From Ruminiclostridium sp. (GTDB lineage Bacteria > Bacillota_A > Clostridia > Oscillospirales > Ruminococcaceae), in contig JAFZOA010000206.1 in NCBI GenBank assembly GCA_017550775.1, positions 1-16,767 of the forward strand: a stretch of DNA of 16,767 nucleotides, written 5' to 3'. Within the stretch, counting starts at the first letter, position 1; every line of letters starts with the position of its first letter. The notes below the pieces were generated by a model. It saw only the letters and a list, made by a program, of their open reading frames with translations, searched no databases and was not told the origin of the DNA. Shown here one piece after another: positions 1 through 5,779 of this stretch. The position numbers and the translations under genes were made by a program.

Positions 1-402
1 ACCGAACAGGTTCAGGATATCCTTGGTCTTTTCCTTTGCCTTCTCGATAAGCCCGATGAACAGGTGCTCCACCGAGATATACTCGTCACCCATGTGCTTG
101 GCTGTTTCCTCGGCTTCGGTAAGAGCACGGTCGGTGTCCTGCGTGATATACACCTCGTCGGGTCTCCGTCCGCTTCCGGTCACCTTCGGGAGCCGCGCAA
201 CGCAGTCCTCGGCACGGTCGCGCACTGCCGACGCGTCTATCCCCATTTTCACCAGCAGCTCGGGTATAAGCCCGTTCTCGTCGCTTAGCAGCGCAAGCAG
301 CAGGTGGAGCTGGTCTATCTGCTGGTTGGAGTTGGAGACCGCGATGCTCTGCGCCTCCTGTATCACTTCCATTGACTTCTGTGTGAGTTTGTTCGTATTC
401 AT
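1..402 (-). CDS. clpB: ATP-dependent disaggregase ClpB, N-terminal part (runs off window edge)
   Basis: ClpB is a hexameric AAA+ cytosolic chaperone that rescues aggregated proteins together with DnaK. Only the first 134 codons are here. They form the Clp N-terminal substrate-binding domain: two related helical repeats, the first around residues 5-55 (NQQIDQLHLLLALL, then VKMGID) and the second around 75-134 (TEAEETAKHMGDEYISVEHL, then FIGLIEKA). That second repeat is typical of ClpB. The start is chosen at the second of two in-frame ATGs: GGGAGGT lies about 6-7 bases before ATG 402-400 but only one base before the ATG at 408-406. It follows the ribbon-helix-helix gene after a 23-base gap with no promoter visible between them, so co-transcription is likely. 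ClpC is the main alternative, but the N-domain wording favours ClpB. The ATPase domains cannot be checked here. Confidence 0.88.
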   Translation of the reverse strand, partial: MNTNKLTQKSMEVIQEAQSIAVSNSNQQIDQLHLLLALLSDENGLIPELLVKMGIDASAVRDRAEDCVARLPKVTGSGRRPDEVYITQDTDRALTEAEETAKHMGDEYISVEHLFIGLIEKAKEKTKDILNLFG

Positions 403-425
403 AACCATACCTCCCTTTATAACAA

Positions 426-1067
426 TTAAATACCTGCGGTGCCGAGAAGCTCTTTGTACCGCTTTCTTACGGCGGCTTCGGCTGCTTTGGGATCGTTCGC
501 GTTTGTGAAATACAGCTTTATAAGCTCGTCGAACACCGATACATACCCCGACAGCGCCGACGCTATCACATTGTCGGATATCTTCTCGTTGATAGTGATG
601 TCGAAATACCGCGTGAATTTCTCGCCCTCGACGGAGTAAACATACCCTTTATTGAATGAACTGCTGTCGAGCTCGACCCACAGCGCAAGAAACGCGGAGT
701 AGCAGGATATCAGCGCGGCGGACTGCGTTCTCAGGTACGCGGTGAACTTCGCGCTGAGCTTGGTGTCGTCCTTGCTGAACTCGATAGAATAGCGTATCAC
801 CGGGTTATACTTGAAGTGCAGCGCCGAGCGCATGGCAAGCGCGGTCTCCGACGGGCGAGGCATGATACGGAAGATATCCCCGTTCATGAGCTGTTCGATC
901 TCGGAGAAGATGTCGTTCATGCGCTTCTCTGGCGTGGTGTAGGACACCGCTTCGGCGAGGACGTTGTTGATGTACGCGGAACGGCTGAGCCCCGTACGGT
1001 GGGCGGCGCGGTCAACCGCGGCTATCACCTCGTCCGACAGCACAAGGCTGTACACGCTCTTATTCAT
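426..1067 (-). CDS. Ribbon-helix-helix (CopG/Arc-type) DNA-binding protein with unknown C-terminal domain
   Basis: I do not recognise the whole 213-residue protein. Residues about 3-43 read as a ribbon-helix-helix DNA-binding unit: a short strand (KSVYSLVLS), helix A (DEVIAAVDRAAHRTG), then the conserved turn LSRSAYINNVLAE. RHH proteins bind DNA as dimers through the paired N-terminal strands. The remaining roughly 150 residues (PRPSETALAMRSALHFKYNP onward) are mixed alpha/beta with no motif I can name; no signal peptide or membrane segment is seen. A good SD (GAAGGTGAG) precedes the ATG. It is the first gene behind a perfect sigma-A promoter and lies 23 bases upstream of clpB. Autoregulation or control of clpB is inference. 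An antitoxin role is unlikely: the C-terminal part is long and no toxin-like gene adjoins. Confidence 0.72.
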   Translation of the reverse strand: MNKSVYSLVLSDEVIAAVDRAAHRTGLSRSAYINNVLAEAVSYTTPEKRMNDIFSEIEQLMNGDIFRIMPRPSETALAMRSALHFKYNPVIRYSIEFSKDDTKLSAKFTAYLRTQSAALISCYSAFLALWVELDSSSFNKGYVYSVEGEKFTRYFDITINEKISDNVIASALSGYVSVFDELIKLYFTNANDPKAAEAAVRKRYKELLGTAGI

Positions 1068-1096
1068 CGGCTCACCTTCTTTCTCATTGCAACATC

Positions 1097-1125
1097 ATTA
1101 TAGCACGGTCTTAATAATTTGTCAA
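1097..1125 (-). promoter_or_regulatory. Consensus sigma-A promoter for the RHH-clpB unit
   Basis: On the minus strand TTGACA (1125-1120) is followed by exactly 17 bases and TATAAT (1102-1097): both hexamers and the spacing are perfect. Transcription should start near 1090, leaving a leader of about 22 bases before the ATG at 1067. ATTGCAAC (1086-1093) lies at the expected start site and the palindrome ATTGCAAT (1154-1161) upstream of the -35; these could be operator half-sites, but that is a guess. No CIRCE element or tandem CtsR heptamers are visible. Confidence 0.85.
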
Positions 1126-1183
1126 TAGTTTTATATAATTTTTGTTACGAATTATTGCAATCTACAAAAATTCCGTATAGACG

Positions 1184-1210
1184 GCGGGAAACACTGTCAC
1201 ACATTCCCGC
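1184..1210. repeat. 7-bp inverted repeat upstream of the micro-gene pair
   Basis: GCGGGAA (1184-1190) and TTCCCGC (1204-1210) are perfect inverted copies separated by 13 bases. No T-run follows, so it does not look like a terminator. It overlaps the possible -35 region of the downstream genes and could be an operator. The heptamer ACACTGT also occurs twice in direct orientation, at 1191-1197 and 1220-1226. Confidence 0.5.
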
Positions 1211-1224
1211 AAACGGAATACACT
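1196..1224 (+). promoter_or_regulatory. Possible sigma-E-type (mother-cell sporulation) promoter
   Basis: GTCACACA (1196-1203), 13 bases, then AATACACT (1217-1224). The -10 matches the sigma-E consensus CATACANT except at the first base; the -35 shares GTCA and one further A with GTCATATT-type sites. In Bacillus, spoVM is transcribed in the mother cell by sigma-E, which fits the SpoVM-like gene downstream. No sigma-A promoter of comparable quality is seen before 1255. The match is imperfect, so this is only a candidate. Confidence 0.33.
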
Positions 1225-1254
1225 GTAAGAGAGCAAACGAAAGGAGTGAGCGGG

Positions 1255-1422
1255 ATGAGGTGCAGGCGACACAGACCGAACTGCATACTTTGCGCGGTGT
1301 CGGTGATACTGATAACGGGCGGAGCGGTGTGGCTGTGCTTCCTTTCGTACCGCTTCCTGCTCATCTTCATCGCTGCCGTGCTGATAGCGGCGGGGCTGCT
1401 GCTGAAAAACAACTGCAAATAG
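1255..1422 (+). CDS. 55-residue small membrane protein with two spans, Cys/Arg-rich N-terminus
   Basis: This short gene encodes a very basic N-terminus (MRCRRHRPNC), a hydrophobic span at about 11-31 (ILCAVSVILITGGAVWLCFL), a short SYR turn, a second span at about 34-50 (FLLIFIAAVLIAAGLLL) and a polar tail KNNCK. It is therefore likely an inner-membrane hairpin with both ends in the cytoplasm. Cysteines at 3, 10 and 13 (the last two as CILC) cluster just before the first span. GAAAGGAG gives a good SD about 8 bases before the ATG. Its TAG stop overlaps the SD of the SpoVM-like gene that starts 13 bases on, so the two are almost certainly co-translated. I do not recognise the family. A sporulation or spore-coat membrane role is inferred only from the neighbour. 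Confidence 0.7.
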   Translation: MRCRRHRPNCILCAVSVILITGGAVWLCFLSYRFLLIFIAAVLIAAGLLLKNNCK

Positions 1423-1434
1423 GAGGTAAGGGGT

Positions 1435-1515
1435 ATGAAGGTGTTTGTGATGAGAAGTCCGAAGGCGTTCGCGTGGCTTTTCAGGCTTGTGTTCGGGGTT
1501 CGCGGGAAAGCGTAG
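1435..1515 (+). CDS. spoVM: SpoVM-like 26-residue amphipathic spore-morphogenesis peptide
   Basis: SpoVM is a tiny amphipathic helix that sits on the convex outer forespore membrane and anchors the SpoIVA coat base. The peptide here has 26 residues, the same length as Bacillus subtilis SpoVM. It matches in ungapped register at Met1, Lys2, Pro9, Lys10, Arg17, Gly21 and Lys25; Pro9 is known to matter for SpoVM membrane placement. Segment RSPKAFAWLFRLVFGVRGK alternates hydrophobic and basic residues as an amphipathic helix should. A strong SD (AGGAGGTAAGG) stands before the ATG, and it follows the 55-residue membrane protein by 12 bases. The glycines at positions 13-14 of the Bacillus peptide are Ala-Trp here. 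Seven identities in 26 is modest, but equal length and position of the key residues make the call convincing. Confidence 0.78.
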   Translation: MKVFVMRSPKAFAWLFRLVFGVRGKA

Positions 1516-1652
1516 ATACATAGCAAGAAAAAAGCGCGCAGGTTTGTCGCTTGTCAAAAAACGTTTGTTCTGTAACAAGACTATCCAGGTTCCGTGGTAC
1601 GGAATGGGTCCATGCGTCTATGATGTTGCTTCGCAAATCCGTTGGCGCGGGG

Positions 1653-1675
1653 ACCGGGGCGGCGTTAGCCCCGGT
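1653..1675. repeat. 8-bp perfect stem-loop ACCGGGGC/GCCCCGGT
   Basis: ACCGGGGC (1653-1660), a 7-base loop (GGCGTTA), then GCCCCGGT (1668-1675). There is no T-run on either side, so it is not a standard terminator. Confidence 0.6.
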
Positions 1676-1686
1676 GGGTGTGCATC

Positions 1687-1731
1687 GGTGACCGCTTGTA
1701 TGCGCGCGTCCTGCGCGTTTTGGCGGTCGCC
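1687..1731. repeat. Nested stem-loop GGTGACCGC/GCGGTCGCC
   Basis: GGTGACCGC (1687-1695) pairs with GCGGTCGCC (1723-1731), with one G-T wobble. Inside it CGCGC (1703-1707) pairs with GCGCG (1713-1717) around a 5-base loop, giving a two-tier hairpin. Confidence 0.5.
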
Positions 1732-1752
1732 TCACTGCATCGTGCAGTGGGG
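1730..1752. repeat. 10-bp stem-loop with 3-base loop
   Basis: CCTCACTGCA (1730-1739) faces TGCAGTGGGG (1743-1752) around TCG. The inner seven pairs are perfect Watson-Crick; one wobble lies further out. It shares end bases with the neighbouring structures, so alternative folds are possible. Confidence 0.55.
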
Positions 1753-1813
1753 CAGAGCCCTGCCGAGGGGACGGGGGGCGAGGAGCCCCCAACAGGGGCT
1801 TGGGGCTCTGCCC
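1750..1813. repeat. 11-bp inverted repeat GGGCAGAGCCC/GGGCTCTGCCC enclosing a G/C-run hairpin
   Basis: GGGCAGAGCCC (1750-1760) and GGGCTCTGCCC (1803-1813) are exact inverted copies 42 bases apart. Between them GGGGGC (1774-1779) pairs with GCCCCC (1785-1790), while CCCC (1787-1790) can instead pair with GGGG (1795-1798). Such GGGGCTNTGCCCC-type elements recall intergenic repeats of ruminococcal genomes; that comparison is from memory and untested. Confidence 0.55.
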
Positions 1814-1856
1814 TGCCGCAATCCAACCGCGCAGGCTGGCGCCGTCCGCGAGGACA

Positions 1857-1885
1857 TCTGTCGAAAAAGGAACTTTTTCGACAGA
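1857..1885. terminator. 13-bp perfect stem-loop, possible terminator component
   Basis: TCTGTCGAAAAAG (1857-1869), loop GAA, CTTTTTCGACAGA (1873-1885). The five-A/five-T block lies inside the stem and no T-run follows on either strand, so termination function is uncertain. It abuts the next hairpin with no base between. Confidence 0.45.
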
Positions 1886-1921
1886 CAGAGCGCCGCAGAC
1901 TTACTTGTCTGCGGCGCTCTG
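1886..1921 (-). terminator. 15-bp stem-loop at the end of the histidine kinase gene
   Basis: CAGAGCGCCGCAGAC (1886-1900) and GTCTGCGGCGCTCTG (1907-1921) form a perfect 15-bp stem with a 6-base loop. The kinase stop codon (TAA, minus strand, 1903-1901) lies in the loop, so the last codons QSAAD are also the 5' arm of the stem. No U-run follows directly, but the second hairpin (1885-1857) does. The pair probably ends the minus-strand transcript or protects its 3' end. Confidence 0.55.
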
Positions 1922-3535
1922 CTTTCCGAATCTTACCGTCACATTCGTACCCTTATCCGGCACGCTGTCTATGCTCACCTCGGCATTCGAGAGGCTCGCG
2001 GCGTGCTTAACTATCGCAAGTCCGAGACCCGTGCCGCCGAGCTGCTTTGAGCGGCTCTTATCCACCCGGTAGAAGCGCTCGAACACGCGGCCGAGATGCT
2101 CCGGCGGGATACCGATACCCGTATCGCTCACCGTAAGTTCCGCGTACTTCTCCCCGTCCTTAACGTTCACGGTCACAGAGCCGTTTTCGCGGTTGTACTT
2201 CACGGCGTTTTCGAGCAGGTTGTGCATTATCGCGCCAACAAGGGAAGGGGATGCGTTCACGGTTGCCGGCTCTCCGGCAAGCTCTATCCGCACACCGTTC
2301 GTGATGCTTTGCAGGGCGGTCTGCACCTGTGACTTTGCCACACCGTACAGGTCGATCTCCGTGCGCTGGGTATCAATTACCCCCTCGTCGAGCTTTGCGA
2401 GCTTCATTACGTCCTCGACGAGAGCCGCTACACGGTGCGACTCGGAATATATCCTCCCCGCGAACACCGGGATATCCTCGGGCTTGACCATGTCCTTCAT
2501 TATCAGCTCCGCGTAGCCGGAGATCGACTGGAGCGGCGTTTTGAGCTCGTGGGACACGTTCGCGGTGAACTCGCGGCGCATCATCTCCGCCTTTTCGCGC
2601 TCGGTCATTTCAAGCATGAACAGCACCGCGCCCACCGGGGTGCCGTCCGACATCAGTGGGCTCACGATGACCTCGTAGTCCTCACTTCCCGTGCTCATGA
2701 CCGTCTCGGAGATACTGCCGCTTCTTGCGGTCTCGATCGCGCCGGAAAAGCTCTCCGACTTCGCGAGCGAGACGCTTCCTATATCCTTGTCGTCAAGCCC
2801 GAGAATGCGTTCCGCAGCTTTATTGATAGTAAGTATGCGCCCCTCGGCATTGAGCAGGACAAGTCCCTCGCGCATATTGTCGGTGGCGGCGCGGAACTCT
2901 ATCTCGCGGCGCTTAAGCTCGGTCTGCTGTGCCTCTATCCTGTCGAGCAGAGGGGAAAGTTCTTCATAAGTGTGACTGTTCTTCGGGTCGTCGAGGTCGA
3001 TGCCGTTGATCGGACGCACTATCCTCTTTGACACCCTTCGCGCTATATGAAACAGCAGCGGCACGGCGATCACCGCAAAAATAAAGACACGCTGAACAAA
3101 CCCCATAACGGGGGCAAAGAACGTGTACTGCCGCTCGGACACCAGGATAACGCTCCCGTCGGAAAGTCTGCACGCGGAATACACATTCTTCTCCGTGAGG
3201 TTCGGGAGAAGCTTTGAACCTTCGCCGAAGCCCTCGCGCTGAGCCTTGACGAATGCCTCACGTTCGGACTTGTCTATGTCGTCACCGTATGTGTCGCATA
3301 TCACGCCGCCGTTGCTGTCGAGCCAGAGGATATTGATATCCGGCGTGTTCATACCTTCGATGAAGGAAATACCGTTCTGCTCTACTCCGTAAGCTATGAT
3401 GCGCGTCTGATCGTCAAGATCGTCGTAGTGTATCGCGGTGAAGTAGCTGTAAAACTCCCAGACGAACAGCGCGAGCAGCACTCCGAGCACTATGAACGCG
3501 GAAATGCAGGTGAACCGGAAAATGCGCCTTGTCAC
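1901..3535 (-). CDS. PhoR-like membrane sensor histidine kinase
   Basis: A 544-residue sensor that autophosphorylates on histidine and passes the phosphate to the response regulator encoded just upstream. Order: membrane span about 9-27, an extracytoplasmic sensing region about 28-140, a second span about 144-165, a linker, a PAS domain about 212-312 (DNMREGLVLLNAEGRILTIN), then HisKA with the H-box FTANVSHELKTPL (His329). The ATPase domain has the N-box HNLLENAVKYN (about 439-448), G1 DTGIGIP (471-477), the F-box FERFYRVDKS, and G2 GGTGLGLAIVKH (500-511). The GTG start (3535-3533) overlaps the regulator's TGA by four bases, showing translational coupling. Architecture is PhoR/WalK-like, but no pst or phoU genes are in view, so a phosphate signal cannot be assumed. 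The stop codon sits in a hairpin loop. Confidence 0.93.
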   Translation of the reverse strand: MTRRIFRFTCISAFIVLGVLLALFVWEFYSYFTAIHYDDLDDQTRIIAYGVEQNGISFIEGMNTPDINILWLDSNGGVICDTYGDDIDKSEREAFVKAQREGFGEGSKLLPNLTEKNVYSACRLSDGSVILVSERQYTFFAPVMGFVQRVFIFAVIAVPLLFHIARRVSKRIVRPINGIDLDDPKNSHTYEELSPLLDRIEAQQTELKRREIEFRAATDNMREGLVLLNAEGRILTINKAAERILGLDDKDIGSVSLAKSESFSGAIETARSGSISETVMSTGSEDYEVIVSPLMSDGTPVGAVLFMLEMTEREKAEMMRREFTANVSHELKTPLQSISGYAELIMKDMVKPEDIPVFAGRIYSESHRVAALVEDVMKLAKLDEGVIDTQRTEIDLYGVAKSQVQTALQSITNGVRIELAGEPATVNASPSLVGAIMHNLLENAVKYNRENGSVTVNVKDGEKYAELTVSDTGIGIPPEHLGRVFERFYRVDKSRSKQLGGTGLGLAIVKHAASLSNAEVSIDSVPDKGTNVTVRFGKQSAADK

Positions 3536-4215
3536 AGCTCAGGCTCCATGCGATAGCCCACGCCCCTTACGGTCTGGATAAGCTTGCCATACTTCCCGAG
3601 CTTGGTGCGGAGTGTTCCTACGTGGACATCGACGGTTCGCGTCTCGACCGCGAGATCGCTTCCCCATACAAGCTCGTAAAGTCTCTCGCGGCTCATCACT
3701 CTCTCCTTGTTCTCCATGAACGTTCTGAGAAGCTCGTACTCTTTGAGCGTTAAGCGAAGCTCCTCTCCGTCCGCGGTGACGATGTGCTTTTCATTGTCCA
3801 GCACAAGTCCGTCGGTGAAGATCACCGCACTGTCGTCGGGCTGTTTCGCACCGCCGCATCTGCGCAATACCGCCTTTATGTTGGACAGCATCTCAGTCAT
3901 CCCGAAGGGCTTCACAAGGTATCCGTCCGCGCCGGAATCAAGTCCGGTGACCTTGTCGTTCTCCGTTCCTTTGGCGGTGGCGATGATGACGGGAACATCG
4001 GATATATGCCTGTCCGCCCTCATTCTCTTCAGTATGGAGATACCGTCCTCGCCGGGGAGCATAAGATCGAGAAGCACCATTTCCGGAACTTCATTCTCCG
4101 CCGCTTCAAAAAAATCCTTCCCGTTCTCAAAGCCTCTCGCTTTATATCCCGCTGTCTCAAGGGTGTAAAGTATAAGCTCTCTTATAGCATAATCGTCTTC
4201 AACACAATATACCAT
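3532..4215 (-). CDS. OmpR/PhoB-family response regulator
   Basis: Cytoplasmic DNA-binding regulator, 227 residues from the chosen start, which is the usual length. The receiver domain (1-120) shows the acidic pocket VEDD (6-8), the phosphoacceptor Asp50 in LLDLMLPGEDG, Thr80 and Lys102 in VKPF. A winged-helix output domain of the OmpR type follows (about 130-225), with LTLKEYELLRTFMENKERVM, then LYELVWG, VDVHVGTLRTKLG and VRGVGYRM. The start is set at the ATG at 4215-4213 (MVYCVEDD): GCGGAGAG lies about 5 bases before it, whereas an in-frame ATG seven codons upstream (4236) has no SD and would add an atypical MRKRREY. The gene lies 48 bases after the transglutaminase-like gene and overlaps the kinase, so it likely shares their transcript. 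Confidence 0.93.
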   Translation of the reverse strand: MVYCVEDDYAIRELILYTLETAGYKARGFENGKDFFEAAENEVPEMVLLDLMLPGEDGISILKRMRADRHISDVPVIIATAKGTENDKVTGLDSGADGYLVKPFGMTEMLSNIKAVLRRCGGAKQPDDSAVIFTDGLVLDNEKHIVTADGEELRLTLKEYELLRTFMENKERVMSRERLYELVWGSDLAVETRTVDVHVGTLRTKLGKYGKLIQTVRGVGYRMEPEL

Positions 4216-4238
4216 ATATTCTCTCCGCTTTCTCATAC

Positions 4239-4261
4239 TTACGGCGACTGCATCACCGTAA
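4239..4261 (-). repeat. 9-bp stem-loop between the secreted protein and regulator genes
   Basis: TTACGGCGA (4239-4247) can pair with TCACCGTAA (4253-4261), with one wobble, around the loop CTGCA. It lies just after the stop codon of the secreted-protein gene and has no T-run, so it may stabilise or process the upstream message or attenuate read-through into the regulator gene rather than terminate fully. Confidence 0.4.
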
Positions 4262-4263
4262 AC

Positions 4264-5706
4264 TCAGCCGTATATCTTAGTATAATATCCGTCGCTCGTG
4301 TACTCTTCAAAGAACGTTCCCGACGGGTAGGGGTCGAGCAGGTATGTAGTACCGTTGATAACGAGCTCGCACCACCAGTGATTTGCGCCGTGCTTGGTAC
4401 CGCCGACTATCTTCACTCCGGGGAAGCCCGCACAGCTCATGAACGTCGAGAACGCCGCCGCCCATTGGTAGCACTGCGCCTGACGGTAGATGACAAGTGC
4501 CTGGAGCGGGTCGGAGTTTATCTTGCTGAGATCGTACTCATACGCACCGAGCCTGCGCACATAGGACGAGATGTTCTCTATCATCTCGTAGTAGGACAGC
4601 CCGTGTTTCATGCACGCGTGGAGCATCATGTCCACTATCTTCTGATCCGTGTCGTTGTAGACCTTGCCCGCGACGCCGGTCGTGATCGTATTGTTGATGA
4701 TATACTCGATGCTGTTGAGCTTGTAGGGGCGGGAATACTCGCTGTAGACCGTCTTTTTGCCGACCTTCTTATACCCGCGCACACGCACCGACACATTCTC
4801 GTCGCCGTCAACGAGCGCTATTTTAATGCTGCTTTTTTTCGTCTTTGTCTTTGTGACCTTTGTGTACTTATCGACCTTTTTGCCGTACCAATACTTGTTC
4901 ACTGCCTTCTGATACCCGGACAGATAACGCGTGTACTCCACCTGATAGCCGTCCCATTCGTCACTGAACGTATCCCACGCGACGGTGATCTTCTTACCGC
5001 TCGTGTTCTTCACGAACTTAGTGATATGCGGGTGTTCCTTCTCCGTTCGCACCTTGTTCGTGAACGAGGCGAGCGTTTTTATTTTGCCGCCCTCAAACTT
5101 GTACAGGCTTATCTTTGTTTTGTAAGACGTATCCGGACTCAGCCCCACAAGACAGTAAAGGTAATTGTCGTATATCGTCGGCGAGTAGTAAAGCGGCTCC
5201 CACGCCTTCTTCACCTTGTTGTAGTACGACACATAGTACCCCGTCGCGCCAAGCTTCTCGGCATAGCTTGTGTCGAGATACGGGTCGAGCATGAGCGACA
5301 CATCGCTTGTGCTGACATGACCCGACCACACACTCACAGATGCCGGTGCGGAAATGTTCACTGTTATTTCCAGGACATCTCCCTTTGACGATTTCGCCTT
5401 TATTGTCGCATTACCGGCTTTCAGCGCCGTGACCCTGCCCTTCGAGTTCACCTTCGCGACCTTCTTGTTCGTTGAGCTCCACGTCACCTTGCCGCTGAGC
5501 CACTTGTAGCTGCTCTTATAGTACTTTGCAAAGTTGTACCTCATTCCCGAGGAAAGGTATCTGTATTCGTACTGCGTACTCTTTTCGAGGGCGAGCGTCT
5601 GCGTCCCGTACTCCACGGACTGAACGCTCTCCGCGAAAACCTCTGACGGAAGCACTCCCGCCGCCATTATCAGAGCCAGCAGCAGCCCTGTTATCCTTCT
5701 TACCAT
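4264..5706 (-). CDS. Secreted BIG2 / Fn3-like protein with transglutaminase-like domain
   Basis: A 480-residue exported protein. Residues 1-25 are a signal peptide (MVRRITGLLLALIMAAGVLP, cleavage likely after VFA). About 35-118 is a bacterial Ig-like group 2 domain (VTWSSTNKKVAKVNSKGRVT, then ALKAGNATI). About 120-330 looks like two Fn3-like beta-sandwich segments with many Lys and Tyr. The C-terminal part (about 350-465) is a transglutaminase-like fold with a plausible Cys-His-Asp triad: Cys412 in AQCYQWA, His443 in ANHWWCEL and Asp458 in LLDPY. Such domains act as cysteine proteases, peptidases or crosslinkers; the substrate is unknown. The SD is poor: GGAAA is the nearest, and AAAGGAG lies about 28 bases upstream, yet no upstream in-frame start exists before a stop (5754-5752). 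It precedes the two-component genes on the same strand and may share a transcript with them. Confidence 0.82.
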   Translation of the reverse strand: MVRRITGLLLALIMAAGVLPSEVFAESVQSVEYGTQTLALEKSTQYEYRYLSSGMRYNFAKYYKSSYKWLSGKVTWSSTNKKVAKVNSKGRVTALKAGNATIKAKSSKGDVLEITVNISAPASVSVWSGHVSTSDVSLMLDPYLDTSYAEKLGATGYYVSYYNKVKKAWEPLYYSPTIYDNYLYCLVGLSPDTSYKTKISLYKFEGGKIKTLASFTNKVRTEKEHPHITKFVKNTSGKKITVAWDTFSDEWDGYQVEYTRYLSGYQKAVNKYWYGKKVDKYTKVTKTKTKKSSIKIALVDGDENVSVRVRGYKKVGKKTVYSEYSRPYKLNSIEYIINNTITTGVAGKVYNDTDQKIVDMMLHACMKHGLSYYEMIENISSYVRRLGAYEYDLSKINSDPLQALVIYRQAQCYQWAAAFSTFMSCAGFPGVKIVGGTKHGANHWWCELVINGTTYLLDPYPSGTFFEEYTSDGYYTKIYG

Positions 5707-5779
5707 TTTCCATATCCGAACCTTGCGGCACGGCTCCTTTCCCGCAACATTCTATTGGTTTTTTAGAAATTCCTTATTA

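Larger units (their letters stand above)
1516..1856. other. Gene-free, GC-rich region packed with inverted repeats
   Basis: No open frame here has a credible SD or a recognisable product. Instead the stretch carries a series of inverted repeats: 1565-1578 (TTGTT/AACAA), 1590-1604 (TTCCGT/ACGGAA), 1653-1675, 1687-1731, 1730-1752 and 1750-1813, leading into two more strong stem-loops at 1857-1921. The right half is much richer in G and C runs than the flanking genes. It could be a dispersed intergenic repeat, a structured RNA, or decayed sequence. Neither strand shows an obvious promoter-terminator pair that would define an RNA gene; on the minus strand TTGACA at 1554-1559 lacks a clear -10. 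Confidence 0.6.

Noticed and set aside
426..1067. Antitoxin of a toxin-antitoxin pair
   Set aside because: The ribbon-helix-helix protein is 213 residues and is followed by clpB; no small toxin gene lies on either side.
1081..1180. CIRCE or CtsR operator before the clpB unit
   Set aside because: No TTAGCACTC-N9-GAGTGCTAA and no tandem GGTCAAA heptamers occur; TTGACA here is the -35 hexamer.
1162..1578. Minus-strand frames of 138 and 109 codons over the micro-genes
   Set aside because: They are antisense to the two small plus-strand genes, which have strong SD sequences and sensible membrane/amphipathic products.
1487..2050. Plus-strand frames of 187 and 110 codons across the hairpin-rich region
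   Set aside because: They run through inverted repeats and into the antisense of the kinase gene, lack an SD, and have Arg/Cys/Pro-rich sequence without domains.
3784..5388. A 534-codon open frame on the plus strand
   Set aside because: It lies antisense to the response regulator and the transglutaminase-like gene, which have clear family motifs. It has no SD or recognisable domain; long antisense frames are common in GC-rich coding sequence.
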